DNA from: Bog-756 sp963753905
Lineage (GTDB): Bacteria; Actinomycetota; Acidimicrobiia; Acidimicrobiales; RAAP-2
Assembly (NCBI GenBank): GCA_963753905.1
Contig: CAVWDZ010000001.1
Location: 2,480,001 to 2,544,000 of the forward strand
DNA: 64,000 nt
Direction: 5' to 3'
In this document: one piece after another, positions 40,721 through 49,049 of the stretch
Position numbering within the stretch: position 1 is the stretch's first letter
How the letters are laid out: the number at the start of each line of letters is the position of its first letter
Notes under the pieces: generated by a model
What the model saw: the letters and a program-made list of their open reading frames with translations, nothing else
Database searches by the model: none
What the model was told of the DNA's origin: nothing
Program-made: the position numbers and the translations under genes

Positions 40721-42571
40721 TCAGGCGGTGACCGAGGCCCCCGAGCTGACCAGTTGGCGCAGTTCCTCGGCCACGTCGGCCTCGTGTTGCGCTTCATCCT
40801 GCTTCGCCCGCTTCGGACTCCACCGGCCCTTGCCGAGCCAGATGGTCGGGAGGAAGAGCACCATGCCGGCGAGGCACACCCAGAACCAGTGCTGCCACTG
40901 CTTGGGGGACCTGGCGACCCCGGAGAGCAGGGCCTCGAGCTGGGTCTGGTGGGCCGAGAGGTAGCCGAGCTGGGTCTCGTAGGGAACGACGAGCGTCTTG
41001 AGGGTGGTCGCGTTGGCGATCGTCTTCGTGTAGACGTCGGGTGGGACCGCCTTCTGGAAGGCAGCCAGGTTCGCCGGGGTCAGGTTGGCGTTGAGGGCAG
41101 CGACGATCGGCGCGACGCTCGGCTTCTGCAGCACCTTGAGCCAGCTGGCGTTGGCCGTGGCGAACGCCACCGACTTGGGGTGTTCGAGCTGGAACTGCTG
41201 CACGTTGAACGGGGCGGTACCGGTGTAGGGGGTCTGTGCGTAGGAGAGATTGTCGACCACCGGATTGACGGCGTTGATGACCAGCGGGAGGAAGAGGAAG
41301 GAGAGGCCCACGGTGAGGCGCAGGATCCAGCCCCACAGCGCGAGCCCGGTACCAACCAGGGCGGGGTTCTTCGCCTCGACCATCTCGGTGTACCCGGCCA
41401 TCCAGGGCGCGTAGGTGAGCGAGAGGCAGGCAGCCAGGAGCACCTCGAGGATGATCAGGGTGGTGAAGCCGGTCGTGGGGTGGTCGGCCTGGTGCGAGAA
41501 GAGCAGGAGCATCACGATCGCGCCGATAGCACCCACCAGCATGAGCGGTTTACGGACCCGGAGCCGGTCGGAGAGGATGCCGAAGACGATGAGGGCCACC
41601 GCGTCGGCTCCCCAGAACCAGATGTTGAGGTAGTTGGCCTGCGAGGTGGAGAGATTGAGGCCCGACTTGTTGGTGAAGACGGTGGCCCAGTAGATGGTGA
41701 AGAAGGCCGAGGCTGCGTAGTAGACGAGCAGGAACAGCGAGATCCCGAGGGCCGAGCCGACCAGGTCCCATTTGAGGATCTGGCGCCAGGGGTGGTGGGT
41801 GGCGGCGATCACGTCCTCGGTCGAGAGACCACGGGCCCGGGCCTCGATGAGGGCGTGGTCCTGCTCGGAGACCATGAGCTGGTCGCGTAGCCGGGACGAG
41901 AGGTCCTTCATGAAGAAGAGGGCGAGCACGAAGACGACCAGGGAGATCACGCCGGAGATGATGAACTGGCTCTTGAACCCCGAGTCGAAGTTGAGCCGGA
42001 GGAAGTGGTTGAGGGTCAGCGTGGCGACGATCGAGGTGATCAGGCTCCCGGCAACCGGCCCCACCGTCCAGAAGCCCATCGCCGATGCCCTGCCCAGTTG
42101 GGGGCTGAAGTCGCGTACCAGCGCCGGGGTGGCGACCAGGATGGCCCCCTCGACCAGGCCGAGGACGCAGAGCACGATTGCGAACTGCCACTCGGTCTTG
42201 GTTGCCGGCACGCCGACGGCCACCAGCAGGCCGACGATGAGCAGGCCGTAGATGACCACGTTGGCCCGGCCGAGCTGGTCGGTCTTGGAAGCGGGCAGGG
42301 AGGCGAAGGCGCCGATGAGGTTGGAGACGACCACGATGTACACGTAGAACGCGAAGGACATGTGGTAGTAGCGCAGGATCTGCGGGGTGACCCCGGTCTG
42401 GGTGAAGTAGGTGTAGTAGAGGACGATCGTGGCCAGCACGGCGAGCGCCAGGTAGGCGGTCCGCTTGCCGGTGCTCGGGTACTCGTCGATCTGGTGGACG
42501 AAGAGGAACCGGAAGGCACCCCCGTGGCCTGATCGGGCCGCCCTGCTCGTCGCTGCCGTGTCGGCTGCCAT
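40721..42571 (-). CDS. MFS transporter with a large extracytoplasmic C-terminal loop
   Basis: This 616-aa major-facilitator protein has about twelve helices. Between the penultimate and last helices lies an inserted helical stretch of roughly 125 residues (about 465-590, rich in Ala and Leu, including 'VAPIVAALNANLTPANLAAF'), which is unusual for MFS. The last helix is 'WFWVCLAGMVLFLPTIWLG'. It sits next to acyl-CoA catabolic genes on the same strand and may import their substrate. ATG 42571 gives a typical short N-terminus. Confidence 0.83.
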   Translation of the reverse strand: MAADTAATSRAARSGHGGAFRFLFVHQIDEYPSTGKRTAYLALAVLATIVLYYTYFTQTGVTPQILRYYHMSFAFYVYIVVVSNLIGAFASLPASKTDQLGRANVVIYGLLIVGLLVAVGVPATKTEWQFAIVLCVLGLVEGAILVATPALVRDFSPQLGRASAMGFWTVGPVAGSLITSIVATLTLNHFLRLNFDSGFKSQFIISGVISLVVFVLALFFMKDLSSRLRDQLMVSEQDHALIEARARGLSTEDVIAATHHPWRQILKWDLVGSALGISLFLLVYYAASAFFTIYWATVFTNKSGLNLSTSQANYLNIWFWGADAVALIVFGILSDRLRVRKPLMLVGAIGAIVMLLLFSHQADHPTTGFTTLIILEVLLAACLSLTYAPWMAGYTEMVEAKNPALVGTGLALWGWILRLTVGLSFLFLPLVINAVNPVVDNLSYAQTPYTGTAPFNVQQFQLEHPKSVAFATANASWLKVLQKPSVAPIVAALNANLTPANLAAFQKAVPPDVYTKTIANATTLKTLVVPYETQLGYLSAHQTQLEALLSGVARSPKQWQHWFWVCLAGMVLFLPTIWLGKGRWSPKRAKQDEAQHEADVAEELRQLVSSGASVTA

Positions 42572-42699
42572 GCCAGATCCCCCTGACTGTCGGACCGGGC
42601 CCTCCCCGGGCACGGTTCAGACCGTAGTCCAGGCAACCCGTCCGATCGGACCTCTCCGGACCACGCGGTCCCGCGGCCGGGCCCGGCCCGTGTCGGGGC

Positions 42700-43830
42700 T
42701 CAGCCGTCCAGGACCGACGCCGCGATGAGCTCCTCGAGGTACCGGGTGTCCCACCAGGAGAGCTGGAGCTGCTTGGCCCGGCGGAAGTAGAGCTGGATGT
42801 CGAACTCGACGGTGAAGCCGATGCCACCGAAGATCTGCTGAGCGGTCGCGGTCACGTCGCGGAAGGTCTGGCAGGCGAAGAGCTTGGCCATCGGGGCCAG
42901 CTTGGTGACCGGACGTCCCTCGGCGCGGGCCCATGCTGCCTCGTGGACCAGCACCTCCGCCCCGTCGACGGTGGTCACCGCGTCCGCCAGGTAGTGGGCG
43001 AGCGCCTGGAAGGCGCCGAGCGGCTTGTCGAACTGGTGGCGGTCCTTTGCGTACTGGACGGTGATGTCGAGCGCGTGGCGGGCGCCCCCGACCGCCTGTG
43101 CCGCGGCCAGGATGATCGCGTCGTGCATGACCTCGTTCCAGGTGCCCCACCCGGTGGATGCGGCCCCGATCCGGTCGTCGGCGGTCACCCGCACCCCGTC
43201 GAGGTCGACCCGGTACTGGGCGTCCGAGGCGATGGTCCGCTGCTGGGTCAGGGTCACCTGGTCCGTCGAGGGGTCGACGAGGAAGAGATCGACGTCCGCG
43301 ACCGAGTCCCCGGTCCGGGCCAGCACCAGCAGGCGGGTCGCAGAGGAGGCGAAGGCCACGTGGCACTTGGATCCGGTGATGGTCCAGCCGTCTCCGTCGG
43401 ACAGCGCGCGCACCTGGACCCCTGCCGGGCCGAAGCCGTTCTCGGGCTCGAGCCACGCCGGGGTGAGGACCGTCACTCCGCTCACGATGCCCGGCAGCCA
43501 GGCCTGCTTCTGCTCGGTGCTGCCCGACCGTGCCAGCGCCCCGCCGGAGAGGATCGAGCTCACGAAGTGGGGTGACGGGGCGAGCGACCGGCCGAACTCC
43601 TCGTAGACCACGACGCCTTCGAGGGCGGTCATGCCGGAGCCGCCGTACTCCTCGGGGAGCTGGAGCCCGATGAGGTCGAGATGGGCGAGCTGCTTCCAGA
43701 GCTCGGCCGAGTACCCGGTGGGATCGTCCTCGAGCTCGCGCACGACGCTGAGCGGGCTGGCGGTCGCGCAGAGGCCGCGAACCGTCTCTCTGAGCATCTC
43801 CTGCTCCGGACTGAATGTGAGGTCCAACAT
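42700..43830 (-). CDS. Acyl-CoA dehydrogenase (small-type subunit)
   Basis: This 376-aa flavoprotein has the N-terminal 'EYGGSGMTALEGVVVYEEFGRSLAPSP' and a C-terminal 'ATAQQIFGGIGFTVEFDIQLYFRRAKQLQ'. It differs from the usual FadE end, resembling the non-catalytic or small subunit of heterotetrameric steroid acyl-CoA dehydrogenases. The second dehydrogenase at 46178 has the standard end, so they may form an alpha2beta2 enzyme. It oxidises acyl-CoA to enoyl-CoA. It follows the MaoC gene in the same direction. Confidence 0.85.
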   Translation of the reverse strand: MLDLTFSPEQEMLRETVRGLCATASPLSVVRELEDDPTGYSAELWKQLAHLDLIGLQLPEEYGGSGMTALEGVVVYEEFGRSLAPSPHFVSSILSGGALARSGSTEQKQAWLPGIVSGVTVLTPAWLEPENGFGPAGVQVRALSDGDGWTITGSKCHVAFASSATRLLVLARTGDSVADVDLFLVDPSTDQVTLTQQRTIASDAQYRVDLDGVRVTADDRIGAASTGWGTWNEVMHDAIILAAAQAVGGARHALDITVQYAKDRHQFDKPLGAFQALAHYLADAVTTVDGAEVLVHEAAWARAEGRPVTKLAPMAKLFACQTFRDVTATAQQIFGGIGFTVEFDIQLYFRRAKQLQLSWWDTRYLEELIAASVLDG

Positions 43831-43907
43831 CTCTCTCGCTCTCCTCTTGCGCTCGGTCGTCTGGTCGTCTGGTCTCGGGGTCGTCGGGTGCGCGGCGCCG
43901 CTCCCGC

Positions 43908-44390
43908 TCAGGGCCGCCAGCGGTCCCCGGACCGGTCCCACGGGTTGTCGTCGGGGCCGGTCGGCAGCGCGACCCGCGCCGTGCAGGTGGTCTTCGGGAC
44001 GTCGTCGACCGAGACCGCGATGTCGATGTCCGCCCATCCACACCCGGTCTCGTCCACCCCGGTTCCGGTCACGGTGCCGCTGAACACCATGGTGTCGCCC
44101 GGGAAGATCGACCCCAGCATGCGGAAGGTCACCCGCCGGAGGCGACCGTGGGGTCCGGTCCAGTCCGTGATGAACCGCTCGAACCAGGCCGCCAGGTTCG
44201 GGGTGTTGAGGAAGATGTCCCGGGTCCCGTTGCGCTCCACGGCGAAGTCCTTGTCGTGGTGCATGGGGCGCCAGTCGCGCGATGCCATGGCACCGAGCAC
44301 CACGGTGGTGGCCGAGACGGGATAGGCGAGGTCCGCCAGGCGGTCGCCGACCGAGACGTCGCCCTGCAGGAGCGTGGGGGCCACGCTCAT
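43908..44390 (-). CDS. MaoC-like hotdog hydratase subunit
   Basis: This 160-aa single hotdog domain carries 'SRDWRPMHHDKDFA', which corresponds to the hydratase motif (Asp/His pair), with 'FRMLGSIFPGDTMVFSGTV' downstream. It overlaps the preceding gene by 4 nt (ATGA), whose product is a FAS1-like N-terminal hotdog. The two should form a heterodimeric enoyl-CoA hydratase, as ChsH1-ChsH2 do in steroid degradation. Confidence 0.82.
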   Translation of the reverse strand: MSVAPTLLQGDVSVGDRLADLAYPVSATTVVLGAMASRDWRPMHHDKDFAVERNGTRDIFLNTPNLAAWFERFITDWTGPHGRLRRVTFRMLGSIFPGDTMVFSGTVTGTGVDETGCGWADIDIAVSVDDVPKTTCTARVALPTGPDDNPWDRSGDRWRP

Positions 44391-44920
44391 CGGCCCGTCT
44401 CCTCCACGCCGTCGGCTCTGCGGTAGCCGAACCCGGTGTAGCTCTCGACGGCCACCAGGTCGTCGCGCTGGTTGCGGTACTCGACGTCGATGACCCAGAA
44501 CCGCCCGGTGCCCAACTTGGTGGTCTTCTCGTCGCTCACCGAGCGCAGCACCTGGCAGGTGGTGAGCCGGTCGCCCGGCCGGACCGGCTCGTGGAAGACG
44601 ATGGTGTTGTCGCTCATGACCGCCTCGGGAAGGCCGAGCCCCTCCTTCAGGTCGAAGTGGATCTGGAGGGGAAGCGCCTGCGTGGTTCGCCCCGGTGCCC
44701 AGTGGTGGGGCCGGAACCAGACCGAGACCATGGTGGGCGGCGCAATCGGCCCTCCGGTCACCTCCCCGGCGATCTCGTCGTCCCAGAAGAGCGGGTTGCC
44801 GTTCTCGACCGATGAGCAGGTGGTCCAGATGTACCCGCGCTCGACCGGGAACTCTCCCTGCTCGCGGTACTGCTCGACACCCAGCACCCCCTCGATGTCG
44901 TCGAGCCCGATGGCGGTCAT
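44387..44920 (-). CDS. FAS1-like/MaoC N-domain dehydratase
   Basis: This 177-aa protein resembles the N-terminal half of eukaryote-type MaoC dehydratases ('YIWTTCSSVENGNPLFWDDEIAGEVTGGPIAPPTMVSVW', then 'FHEPVRPGDRLTT'). The 'GPIAPPTM' loop is typical. Its start overlaps the CoA-transferase stop (ATGA) and its end overlaps the MaoC start, so the three are coupled. It is probably the partner subunit of the MaoC protein. Confidence 0.8.
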   Translation of the reverse strand: MTAIGLDDIEGVLGVEQYREQGEFPVERGYIWTTCSSVENGNPLFWDDEIAGEVTGGPIAPPTMVSVWFRPHHWAPGRTTQALPLQIHFDLKEGLGLPEAVMSDNTIVFHEPVRPGDRLTTCQVLRSVSDEKTTKLGTGRFWVIDVEYRNQRDDLVAVESYTGFGYRRADGVEETGR

Positions 44921-46161
44921 GCCACCACTCCCCTCTCGCGCAGCTCGGCGATCCGACCGGGCCCGACGCCGGCCGCGGTCAGGAGTGCCTCGGTGTCCGA
45001 CCGGCCGGCGTCGCCGGCGACGACCGGCCGGTCCCGACCCTCCATCCCGGCAAGCACCGCGGCGACCTGCCGGAACCGGGCCGGGCCGGTTGCCGGCCCA
45101 CCGTGAGCCGGGCGGGTGGCCTCGACGAAGGACCGCCGGGCCCGGTACTGCTCGTCGTCGACCAGCTCGGCAACCGTCAGGACCGGGCTCACACAGGTGT
45201 CGGCGCCGGCCAGGGCCTGCACCCAGTCGTCGCGGCTCCGGGTGGCGAAGGCCTCCCGGAAGTCGGACCGGATCGCGTCCTGGAGCGCGTCGTCGAGCTG
45301 GCTGGCCGCCCACTGCTCGCACCCGAGGAGCCGGCAGAGGTTGGCGAAGAACTTGGGTTCGATCGCCCCGACGGCGAGCCACCCGCCGTCGGCGGCCCGG
45401 TAGGTGTCGTAGCAGGCGTACCGGCCGGTCACCATGCTCTGCCGCGGGCCGACCTCGGCCCCGGTGGCCAGGTGCTCGTCGACCGCGAGCGAGGTCAGCC
45501 AGAGCACCCCGTCGGCGATCGAGACGTCGAGGTGGACCCCCTGACCGCCGACCCCCCGGCCGAGCAGCGCTGCCATGACCGCGAGGGCGGCCTGCATCCC
45601 CCCGCCGGCGGCATCGGCGATCGTGGCACCGGGCACCGGCGGGCCGCCGTCGGCTGCGGGCTCGGTCATGGCCAGGTACCCACCCACGGCGAGGTAGTTG
45701 AGGTCGTGCCCGGCCCACCCGGCCCGCGGGCCGTCCTGGCCGTACCCGGTGGTCGAGCAGAGGATGATCCGGGGGTTGACCGCAGTCAGCGCGTCGAAGC
45801 CGATCCCCAACCGGGCGACGACCCCCGGGCGGAAGCTCTCGACGACCACGTCGGCCGTGCGCACGAGCTCGAGGAAGGCGGCACGCCCGTCGGGATCCTT
45901 CAGGTCGAATGCGGCATGGCGGAGGTGACGGGCGCCGCTGTAGGCGTAGAACGGGGGCCGGATGGGCGCGGCGCCCCGGCCCGGCACCGCCCCGATCTTG
46001 ACGACGGTCGCGCCGTAGTCGGCCAGGATCCGGGTGCAGCGGGCGGCCGGTCCGACCGTGGCGAGGTCGAGCACGACCACTCCTCGGAGGGGTCCGGGCG
46101 CGGGCTGCACCGCTTCGTCCGCGACGGGCGCGGCGGAGGTGGCGGCGTGCGGGGCGGTCAC
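44917..46161 (-). CDS. CaiB/BaiF-type CoA-transferase (class III)
   Basis: This 414-aa protein shows the class III pattern: 'GVVVLDLATVGPAARCTRILADYGATVVKI', 'VESFRPGVVARLGIGFDAL' and 'ILCSTTGYGQDGPRAGWAGHDLNYLAVGG'. It transfers CoA or racemises 2-methylacyl-CoA (AMACR relatives share these motifs). GTG 46161 is chosen as the start because longer frames add a low-complexity tail. It lies 16 bp after the second acyl-CoA dehydrogenase, in one operon. Confidence 0.87.
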   Translation of the reverse strand: MTAPHAATSAAPVADEAVQPAPGPLRGVVVLDLATVGPAARCTRILADYGATVVKIGAVPGRGAAPIRPPFYAYSGARHLRHAAFDLKDPDGRAAFLELVRTADVVVESFRPGVVARLGIGFDALTAVNPRIILCSTTGYGQDGPRAGWAGHDLNYLAVGGYLAMTEPAADGGPPVPGATIADAAGGGMQAALAVMAALLGRGVGGQGVHLDVSIADGVLWLTSLAVDEHLATGAEVGPRQSMVTGRYACYDTYRAADGGWLAVGAIEPKFFANLCRLLGCEQWAASQLDDALQDAIRSDFREAFATRSRDDWVQALAGADTCVSPVLTVAELVDDEQYRARRSFVEATRPAHGGPATGPARFRQVAAVLAGMEGRDRPVVAGDAGRSDTEALLTAAGVGPGRIAELRERGVVA

Positions 46162-46177
46162 GGGCGGGCGCGGGGGC

Positions 46178-47359
46178 TCAGAAGTTCTTCGGCAGGCCGA
46201 GCTTGCGGCGGGCGATGATGTTCTTCTGGATCTCCGAGGAGCCACCGCCGATGGTGTCGATGACCGTGTACCGGTAGGTCGACTCGGACCGCCCGGCCAT
46301 GGGCGCCTCCTCGGTACGGACCCGGAGCTGACCCCCGGAGCCCGCCAGGTCCATCGAGGCGTCGGCGAGCCGGCGGGAGTACTCGGTCGTGAACAGCTTG
46401 TACTCCGATGCCTCGGCGGTCGGTGGGGCCCCGCCGGCGGTGGAGGCGGCCACGAACCGGAGCCCGAGCACCCGGGCCACCTCTGCCTGTGTGTGCAGCT
46501 GGGCGATCCGGGACCGGACGACCGCGTCGTCCTTCATCGGCTCGCCGTCGCGGGTGGCCGTGCGCACGTACTGGGTCAGCAGGTCGAGCCGCTGCGCGAT
46601 CGGCGAGAAGGTGAACAGCGTGAATCGTTCGAGGTCGAGCGCCTCGGAGATGTACTGGAAGCCCTTGTTGAGCTCGCCCACCACATGGTCGTCGGGGACG
46701 AACACGTCGTCGAGGTAGACCTCGTTGGTCCGCTCGTCACCCATTGTCCAGATGGCCTTGACCGTGATGCCCGGGTGGTCCATCGGCACCAGGAAGAGGG
46801 TGATGCCGTGGTGCTTGGGGGCCTCCGGGTCGGTCCTGGCCCCGACCCAGTACCAGTCGGCGAAGTGGGCCGACGTGGTCCAGGTCTTCTGGCCGTTGAG
46901 CCGCCACCCTCCGTCGTCACGGGTGGCCTTGAGCTGCATCGACGCTGCGTCGGACCCGGCGTTGGGCTCCGAGTAGCCGACCGCGAACTCGACTTCGTTG
47001 CGGAGGATCTTGGGGAGGAACTCGGCCTTCAGGGTGTCGCTGCCGTGGCTGATGATGGTCTTGCCGATGATGCCGACGCCCTTGCCGATCTGGGGACCCC
47101 CGCGGGCCGCCAGGGCCTCGTTGAGCAGGTACTCGTAGATGCCGTCCCCGTTCTTGCCTCCGTACTCCTCGGGCCAGGTGATGCCGAGCCAGCCCTGCTC
47201 GCCGACCTTGGCCATGAATGCCCGGCGGAGAGGGGTGTCGACGATCTGGGCCATGTTCTCGCGGGTGACGTCGAAGACCTCGGGGTCGGCATTGTCGTCG
47301 AGGAATTCCTCGACCTCCTTGACGAACTCGAGCTGCTCAGGGGTGAACTCGAAGTCCAT
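46178..47359 (-). CDS. Acyl-CoA dehydrogenase (catalytic-type subunit)
   Basis: This 393-aa enzyme has 'GWLGITWPEEYGG' near the start, the FAD loop 'AVGYSEPNAGSDAASMQLKATRDDGGW', 'QKTWTTSAHFADWYWVGART' and the end 'IDTIGGGSSEIQKNIIARRKLGLPK', the standard FadE signature. It is the first gene of the minus-strand operon running through the CoA-transferase, hydratases and second dehydrogenase. ATG 47359 is chosen, after which the FadE domain begins at once. It is divergent from the HMGCS-like/OB gene. Confidence 0.9.
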   Translation of the reverse strand: MDFEFTPEQLEFVKEVEEFLDDNADPEVFDVTRENMAQIVDTPLRRAFMAKVGEQGWLGITWPEEYGGKNGDGIYEYLLNEALAARGGPQIGKGVGIIGKTIISHGSDTLKAEFLPKILRNEVEFAVGYSEPNAGSDAASMQLKATRDDGGWRLNGQKTWTTSAHFADWYWVGARTDPEAPKHHGITLFLVPMDHPGITVKAIWTMGDERTNEVYLDDVFVPDDHVVGELNKGFQYISEALDLERFTLFTFSPIAQRLDLLTQYVRTATRDGEPMKDDAVVRSRIAQLHTQAEVARVLGLRFVAASTAGGAPPTAEASEYKLFTTEYSRRLADASMDLAGSGGQLRVRTEEAPMAGRSESTYRYTVIDTIGGGSSEIQKNIIARRKLGLPKNF

Positions 47360-47590
47360 GGGTCCGGCCTCCGTCCTCGGCATGCGGCCGCCGTCGCAGA
47401 TGGTTTCCTGACTGACCGTCAGATACTGTGGACATCATAGGATGGGCAGGGGACCGGAGCCAACGAGGACACCCCGGGTGACCCGTGGCCCGGGCCCGGG
47501 CGCACGCCGCCTCCGGGCCGACCGGGGCGCCACCGGCAGGAGAGGGATCGCACCGACCATGAGCCACCCGCAACCCACCGGGAGCGCCGG

Positions 47591-49027
47591 ATGACCCGGG
47601 GGATCGTCGGCATCGCCGGGTACGTGCCCTACCGCCGGCTCCAGCGCACCGAGGTGGCCCGTGTCTTCGGCCGTGGCGGCGGCAAGGGGGGCAGGGCGGT
47701 GGCCTCCTACGACGAGGACACCACCACCATGGGGGTCGAGGCGGCCCGCCTGGCCCTGCGGGCGGTCCCGACCGTCGCACCGGACGCCGTCTGGCTGGCG
47801 ACCGCCACCCCCGCCTACCTGGACAAGACCAACGCGACCACCATCCATGCCGCGCTCCGCCAGCCGCCCGAGGTGGCCGCCTTCGACTTCGGAGGCGCCC
47901 TCCGCTCGGGGGTCGGCGCCCTGCGCACCGCCCTCGGCGCGCAGGGCTCGGGCACCACCCTGGTGGTCCTCTCCGACCTCCGGGACGGCCTCCCCACCTC
48001 GGCCGACGAGTCGGCCGGCGGCGACGGCGCGGCCGCGCTGGTGATCGCCGACGACGGCCCGGGGAGCCCGGTCATCGCCGAGTACCTCGGCGGTGCGTCG
48101 ATCAGCGACGAGTTCCTCGATCGATGGCGGACCGCCGGAGACCGGCGCTCGAAGACCTGGGAGGAGCGCTTCGGAGAGACCCGCTACCTCGAGCTCGCGG
48201 CGGCAGCCTGGGAGGCGGCCCTCAAGGCGGCCGGGATCACCGCCGACGGCATCGACCGGGCGGCGGTCACCGGCATGCACGGCCGGGCGGTACGGTCCGT
48301 GGGACGCGCGCTCGGGGTGCGCGACGGCACCCTCGCCGACGACCTGGCAGCCACCGTGGGCCAGACCGGCACGGCCCATCCGGGACTCATGCTCTCGGTC
48401 CTGCTCGAGGAGGCGCAGCCCGGCCAGGTGCTGGCGGTCGTCTCGCTCGCCGACGGGGCCGACGTGCTCCTGTTCCGCACCACAGCGGCACTCGCCGGCT
48501 GGACGCCGGCCGAACCGGTGGCCGCCCAGATCGCCGCCGGCGCGGACCTCCCCTACGGCACCTTCCTGGCGTGGCGGGAGATGGTCACCCCCGAACCACC
48601 CCGGCGGCCCGAACCCCAGCGGGTCTCGTCCACCGCCGCATGGCGCAACGAGCGGTGGAAGTTCGGCTTCGTCGGGTCGCGGGACCGGACCTCGGGGGCG
48701 GTGCACCTGCCGCCCTCGCGCATCTCGATGCGCGGCGGCGCCGTCGACGACATGGAGCCGGCAGTGCGCGCGGATGCCGAAGCCACCATCGTGACCTACA
48801 CCATCGACCGGCTGTCCTACTCGCCGAGCCCGCCGATCGTCTTCGCGGTCCTCGACTTCGACGGTGGCGGGCGCTTCCCGGTGGAGCTCACCGACGTCGA
48901 GCCCGAGACGGTGGACATCGGCGACCGGGTGCGCATGACGTTCCGCACGCTGTACACCGCGGACGGCATCCACGACTACTTCTGGAAGGCCAGGCCGGTG
49001 CGCACGACTGCCGGCGGGGCCGGCTGA
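47591..49027 (+). CDS. HMG-CoA-synthase-like protein fused to an OB-fold (DUF35) domain
   Basis: This protein is 478 aa. Residues about 1-320 follow the thiolase-fold HMG-CoA synthase pattern ('GIVGIAGYVPYRRLQRTEVA', 'VWLATATPAYLDKTNATTIHAAL', 'VGQTGTAHPGLML'). The loop that normally holds the catalytic Cys reads 'AAFDFGGALRSGVGALR', so the nucleophile is missing. Residues about 325-470 are a DUF35-type OB-fold ('YTIDRLSYSPSPPIVFAVLDFDGGGRF') without an obvious CxxC zinc ribbon. DUF35 partners thiolase-fold enzymes in actinobacteria. It precedes a true thiolase by 22 bp. I infer a scaffolding or auxiliary role. Confidence 0.78.
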   Translation: MTRGIVGIAGYVPYRRLQRTEVARVFGRGGGKGGRAVASYDEDTTTMGVEAARLALRAVPTVAPDAVWLATATPAYLDKTNATTIHAALRQPPEVAAFDFGGALRSGVGALRTALGAQGSGTTLVVLSDLRDGLPTSADESAGGDGAAALVIADDGPGSPVIAEYLGGASISDEFLDRWRTAGDRRSKTWEERFGETRYLELAAAAWEAALKAAGITADGIDRAAVTGMHGRAVRSVGRALGVRDGTLADDLAATVGQTGTAHPGLMLSVLLEEAQPGQVLAVVSLADGADVLLFRTTAALAGWTPAEPVAAQIAAGADLPYGTFLAWREMVTPEPPRRPEPQRVSSTAAWRNERWKFGFVGSRDRTSGAVHLPPSRISMRGGAVDDMEPAVRADAEATIVTYTIDRLSYSPSPPIVFAVLDFDGGGRFPVELTDVEPETVDIGDRVRMTFRTLYTADGIHDYFWKARPVRTTAGGAG

Positions 49028-49049
49028 GGGAACGGGACGGAGGAGCGCA

